Shown here: one piece after another, positions 23,343 to 25,489 of the stretch
Layout of the letters: each line of letters opens with the position of its first letter
Numbering within the stretch: position 1 is the first letter of the stretch
Assembly (NCBI GenBank): GCA_964536375.1
Contig: CAZHXF010000039.1
Coordinates: 1-25,489 of the forward strand
Source: Desulfuromonas sp964536375
GTDB taxonomy: Bacteria; Desulfobacterota; Desulfuromonadia; Desulfuromonadales; Desulfuromonadaceae
Reading direction: 5' to 3'
DNA: 25,489 nucleotides
The notes under the pieces: generated by a model
The model's input: only the letters and a program-made list of their open reading frames with translations
Told to the model about the DNA's origin: nothing
The model's database searches: none
Program-made: the position numbers and the translations under genes

Positions 23343-23374
23343 CGTACTTTTTTGAGACCAGCCAAAAAAGTACG
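23343..23374. repeat. Perfect inverted repeat CGTACTTTTTT…AAAAAAGTACG
   Basis: 11-bp arms at 23343-23353 and 23364-23374, 10-nt spacer. It may be a dispersed repeat common in related genomes; its T-run is internal to the stem, so it is a poor terminator. Confidence 0.8.
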
Positions 23375-23451
23375 TCGTCTGCGGGACGAAACCCGCGAAT
23401 TTGATTTTGGTTGACTTGTGGATGGGTGGGATGTAACACCATTTATTTTCA

Positions 23452-23503
23452 GGATACCCGCAAGGGGCATCCCTACATACAAGGGGCACGCCTTGCGGGT
23501 GCC
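23452..23503. repeat. BIME-like pair of inverted REP hairpins
   Basis: The plus strand has GGATACCCGCAAGGGGCATCC followed by CTACATAC; the minus strand has GGCACCCGCAAGGCGTGCC followed by CCTTGTATG. The two hairpins face each other, and ACCCGCAAGG (23456-23465) and CCTTGCGGGT (23491-23500) are perfect complements. The tail CCCTACAT resembles that of the transposase-locus REPs. Confidence 0.75.
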
Positions 23504-23653
23504 TTGGTCTACTTATTGCGTTCGGCGGCGACAAATGGGGGAGATTGGGAAAGTTCAACCATAGCAAACCAAGAACATAAAGATAAACCAACATTGGCAC
23601 TAATGTGCTAATTTAAGTATAAAAAGCGTAAATTGTCTTAATAGTCTTAGTAG

Positions 23654-23682
23654 TTGCATAATTATTAGTTTAACACTAATAT
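23654..23682 (+). promoter_or_regulatory. Strong promoter placing the fic start codon at +1
   Basis: TTGCAT (23654-23659), a 17-bp spacer, TAATAT (23677-23682). The predicted start site is 7 nt past the -10, at 23689, exactly the A of the fic ATG. An inverted repeat TATTAGT-ttaac-ACTAATA (23663-23681) overlaps the spacer and -10 and is a likely operator. Confidence 0.6.
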
Positions 23683-23688
23683 TGACGT

Positions 23689-24903
23689 ATGGACATTTCC
23701 TCAATACAGCCCCTAATGCCAGAAAGCACGAAAGTGCTTCAAGAACTGGCTTTAAAAATATCATCAAGCTCAGGTGAGCTCGCTGACAAATTGCACCCTA
23801 AGAGCTGCCATGCCGTGGAAGGGCTCTTGCTGATTGTTAATAGTTACTATTCCAATCTGATTGAGGGAAACAGCACCCATCCAAGTGATATCGAGCGCGC
23901 AACTCACGACGATTATGATGCAGATACCGCGATTCGTGAACTACAGTTAGAAAGCAAAGCTCATATCAGATGCCAACGGGCGATAGCTGAACGTTTAAAA
24001 CAAGAACCTACCCTTCAGGTAACCTCGCCAGAGTTTTTGTGTTGGATACATAAAACCTTTTATGCTCAGCTGCCGGATTCGATGCGCCATGTTACGCACA
24101 GCGAAACTGAGGAGAAAATTGCGGTTATTGGGGGAGAGATCCGCCAGCGTGGCGTTAAGGTAGGCGCACATGTGGCGCCACCTGAAAACCTTGTTCCCGA
24201 TCTGTTGCAAATATTTGACAATCATTACACGGGCATGGTGCATGGTGCTAATAAGATTATTGCCGCCGCCGCCGCTCATCACCGCTTGATGTGGGTGCAC
24301 CCTTTTCTCGATGGTAATGGCAGAGTCGCCAGATTGTTCACGGACGCCTATTTTAAATCAATTCCACTACCAGGTTACGGCTTGTGGAATGTTAGCCGTG
24401 GACTTGCCCGTGCCCGAGATAATTACAAGGCAATGTTGGCTGTTGCTGATCAGCAGCGCCAGGGTGATCTTGATGGTCGTGGTTATTTATCGCAGAGAGG
24501 ACTTGAAAAGTTCTGTGAATATTTTCTGAATATCTGTGTTGAGCAAATTGAGTACATGTCTGGGCTGTTGGATTTGGATAGTTTACTGAAGCGTGTAGAA
24601 TCGTATGTGCAACTGCGTAACGCGCAATTGATTCCTAATCCACTGTCAGGGTCTTATCAAAGCCTAAGGCTGGAAGCTACCCCGATTATTCAGGAAGTTA
24701 TTTTACATGGGGAGCTGAGTCGAGGAGATGCAGCAGCATTTTCTGGATTAAGGCGGACAGGGCGGGACATTCTTAAGCAACTTGTTGATGAGAAAATCCT
24801 TGTATCCGATATGCCCAAGGGTCCTGTACGTTTTGGGTTACCAGTTAGTATGGCAACGTGGATTTTCCCCGAATTGTATCCCAATAAGAACCTGAAGCTA
24901 TAA
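23689..24903 (+). CDS. Fic-domain AMP-transferase family protein, class II
   Basis: 404 residues. The Fic core motif is complete: H204-PFLDGNGRVA-R215. An N-terminal inhibitory helix carries S55-NLIE59-G60, the (S/T)xxxE(G/N) signature of class II Fic proteins, whose Glu blocks the ATP gamma-phosphate site. The C-terminal region (about 320-404, LEATPIIQEVILHGELSRGDAAAFSGL…RRTGRDILKQLV) looks like a winged helix, as in many chromosomal Fic proteins. Members usually attach AMP to a hydroxyl on a target protein; the target here is unknown. No Shine-Dalgarno is present before the ATG, consistent with a leaderless mRNA. No antitoxin gene is adjacent, and the built-in helix may serve that role. Confidence 0.9.
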   Translation: MDISSIQPLMPESTKVLQELALKISSSSGELADKLHPKSCHAVEGLLLIVNSYYSNLIEGNSTHPSDIERATHDDYDADTAIRELQLESKAHIRCQRAIAERLKQEPTLQVTSPEFLCWIHKTFYAQLPDSMRHVTHSETEEKIAVIGGEIRQRGVKVGAHVAPPENLVPDLLQIFDNHYTGMVHGANKIIAAAAAHHRLMWVHPFLDGNGRVARLFTDAYFKSIPLPGYGLWNVSRGLARARDNYKAMLAVADQQRQGDLDGRGYLSQRGLEKFCEYFLNICVEQIEYMSGLLDLDSLLKRVESYVQLRNAQLIPNPLSGSYQSLRLEATPIIQEVILHGELSRGDAAAFSGLRRTGRDILKQLVDEKILVSDMPKGPVRFGLPVSMATWIFPELYPNKNLKL

Positions 24904-24966
24904 ACGCTGCGCTAGCCCAAATATTACCATTCGAATGTGTTTACTCTTTTGTCGGTATGCAGGCTG

Positions 24967-25335
24967 CTAGGGCTGAGTAGAATCGAGAAGGGTCTGCGCT
25001 TCTTCAATTGTCGCGACAGTTTCAATAGGGTATGCAGCAACTTCATTGCTAACCGTGGAGAGTTGACTTAAAAAAATACCCGGCTTGACGACACGGATAA
25101 CCCGACCAACCTGATGTTGCACCAATGTCTCCATCACCTCTTTTATGAGCGGCACGCAACTGACATAGCCATATTCCGCCTCACTGATATTATTGATGAC
25201 ACTAAAACCATCTTCCAATTGTTCCAGATGGGTGAGGATCTTCTCTTGCACCTGTTGGGCAGCATCAACAACAACGACTCCACTCAAGGTGATATATAGA
25301 CAATTTTGTTGGGAGTCGCTGTCAATGGTATGCAT
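24967..25335 (-). CDS. Small STAS/SpoIIAA-like protein
   Basis: 122 residues, soluble. The pattern of an opening beta strand (CLYITLSGVVVVDAAQQVQEKILTHLEQL), a central strand with small helix (FSVINNISEAEYGYVSCVPLIKEVMETLVQ) and a third strand (VGRVIRVVKP) fits a STAS/SpoIIAA-like alpha/beta fold, as in uncharacterised short proteins of that class. No phosphorylated Ser motif is convincing. GGGGA precedes the ATG by about 7 nt. It converges on fic. Function unknown; the fold is my reading of the pattern and not certain. Confidence 0.6.
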   Translation of the reverse strand: MHTIDSDSQQNCLYITLSGVVVVDAAQQVQEKILTHLEQLEDGFSVINNISEAEYGYVSCVPLIKEVMETLVQHQVGRVIRVVKPGIFLSQLSTVSNEVAAYPIETVATIEEAQTLLDSTQP

Positions 25336-25370
25336 ATAGTTTCCCCGTCTAAGAGTTCTTGTATAATCCT

Positions 25371-25400
25371 ATTCTGTATATAGAGCGGTGGTGTTGTCAA
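25371..25400 (-). promoter_or_regulatory. Possible promoter of the STAS-like gene
   Basis: Consensus -35 TTGACA at 25400-25395 on the minus strand; the best -10 is CAGAAT about 18 bp on. It lies 36-65 bp before the ATG. The -10 match is weak. Confidence 0.35.
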
Positions 25401-25489
25401 TCAACGTTTCTAAAAAACCAGCAGATAAAAAGTATCCCGAGTAGAACTAATCTTCCGCTCTGGTTCTGTTCCCCGTATTCGTCATCCTC
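25397..25489 (-). CDS. Possible C-terminal end of a gene cut by the window edge
   Basis: An open minus-strand frame runs from the window edge to a TGA at 25397, giving 30 residues with an acidic/polar start (EDDEYGEQNQSG) and a hydrophobic end (LVLLGILFICWFF) like a tail anchor. Its stop overlaps the TTGACA of the next promoter. Thirty open codons are not significant by chance, so this is a guess. Confidence 0.25.
   Translation of the reverse strand, partial: EDDEYGEQNQSGRLVLLGILFICWFFRNVD

Larger units (their letters stand above)
23157..23688. other. 532-bp gap holding repeats and the fic promoter
   Basis: No supported gene. Contents: an 11-bp inverted repeat (23343-23374), a small GCGGG/CCCGC hairpin (23381-23396), a BIME-like pair of hairpins (23452-23503), and the fic promoter/operator (23654-23682). 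Minus-strand open frames of about 100 codons cross these repeats and look repeat-derived. Confidence 0.7.

Noticed and set aside
23159..23600. Minus-strand open frames of about 106 codons
   Set aside because: They run through the inverted repeats and BIME-like element, have no convincing ribosome sites, and their peptides follow the repeat sequence.

Overview
The window reads like the chromosome of a Gram-negative, largely anaerobic sulfur/metal-cycling deltaproteobacterium (Desulfuromonadia/Desulfuromonas-Pelobacter-like). This rests on gene content seen here: rubrerythrin, a HesB-like and an ArsC-like selenoprotein, a PlsC variant with NHMSTLE/FPQTTR motifs, a split YeeE/YedE sulfur-compound transporter, a CoA-disulfide-reductase-type flavoprotein, a DUF3124 protein and two large hybrid histidine kinases. 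Placement is by recognition, not by a search. Composition is moderately AT-rich, Shine-Dalgarno sites are mostly clear, and TGA is used as an ordinary stop (for example lrgA), so the code is standard with context-dependent Sec recoding.

Layout. 1-1949 (minus): a four-gene operon (unknown protein, small membrane protein, two half-size YeeE/YedE transporters) ending at a strong hairpin. 2190-3664 (plus): YIP1-family membrane protein and an acyltransferase, ending in a bidirectional terminator. 3755-6173 (minus): DUF1232 protein, MBL-fold hydrolase, glycine-zipper lipoprotein, then two adjacent genes each interrupted by an in-frame TGA followed at the right distance by a SECIS-like hairpin; I read both as selenoproteins. 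6220-9409 (plus): an atypical Fur-family regulator with a Fur-box-like palindrome at its own promoter, a flavin disulfide/NADH reductase and a GT2 glycosyltransferase. 9434-13364 (minus): hybrid kinase, rubrerythrin, LrgB, LrgA. 13645-16800: DUF3820 protein and CYTH triphosphatase (plus) converging on penicillin-binding protein 1A (minus).

16870-17634 is a REP/RAYT locus: a Y1 transposase flanked by, and containing in its own coding sequence, related REP hairpins. 17929-22342 (plus) holds dbpA and a second hybrid kinase with a periplasmic sensor. From 22343 the DNA is looser accessory sequence: a 50-bp relic of a second DEAD-box helicase gene, a secreted DUF3124 protein, REP-type inverted repeats, a class II Fic protein that looks leaderless, and a small STAS/SpoIIAA-like protein (minus). 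The right edge may cut an unrecognised minus-strand gene.

How the parts fit: the thiol/sulfur/redox theme recurs (two selenoproteins, rubrerythrin, disulfide reductase, Cys-rich Fur homologue, sulfur-compound transporter), but the genes are in separate transcription units and a shared pathway is an inference. The two most striking items are the tandem selenoprotein genes, which ordinary gene calling would truncate, and the REP element embedded inside the transposase gene with compensatory stem changes.
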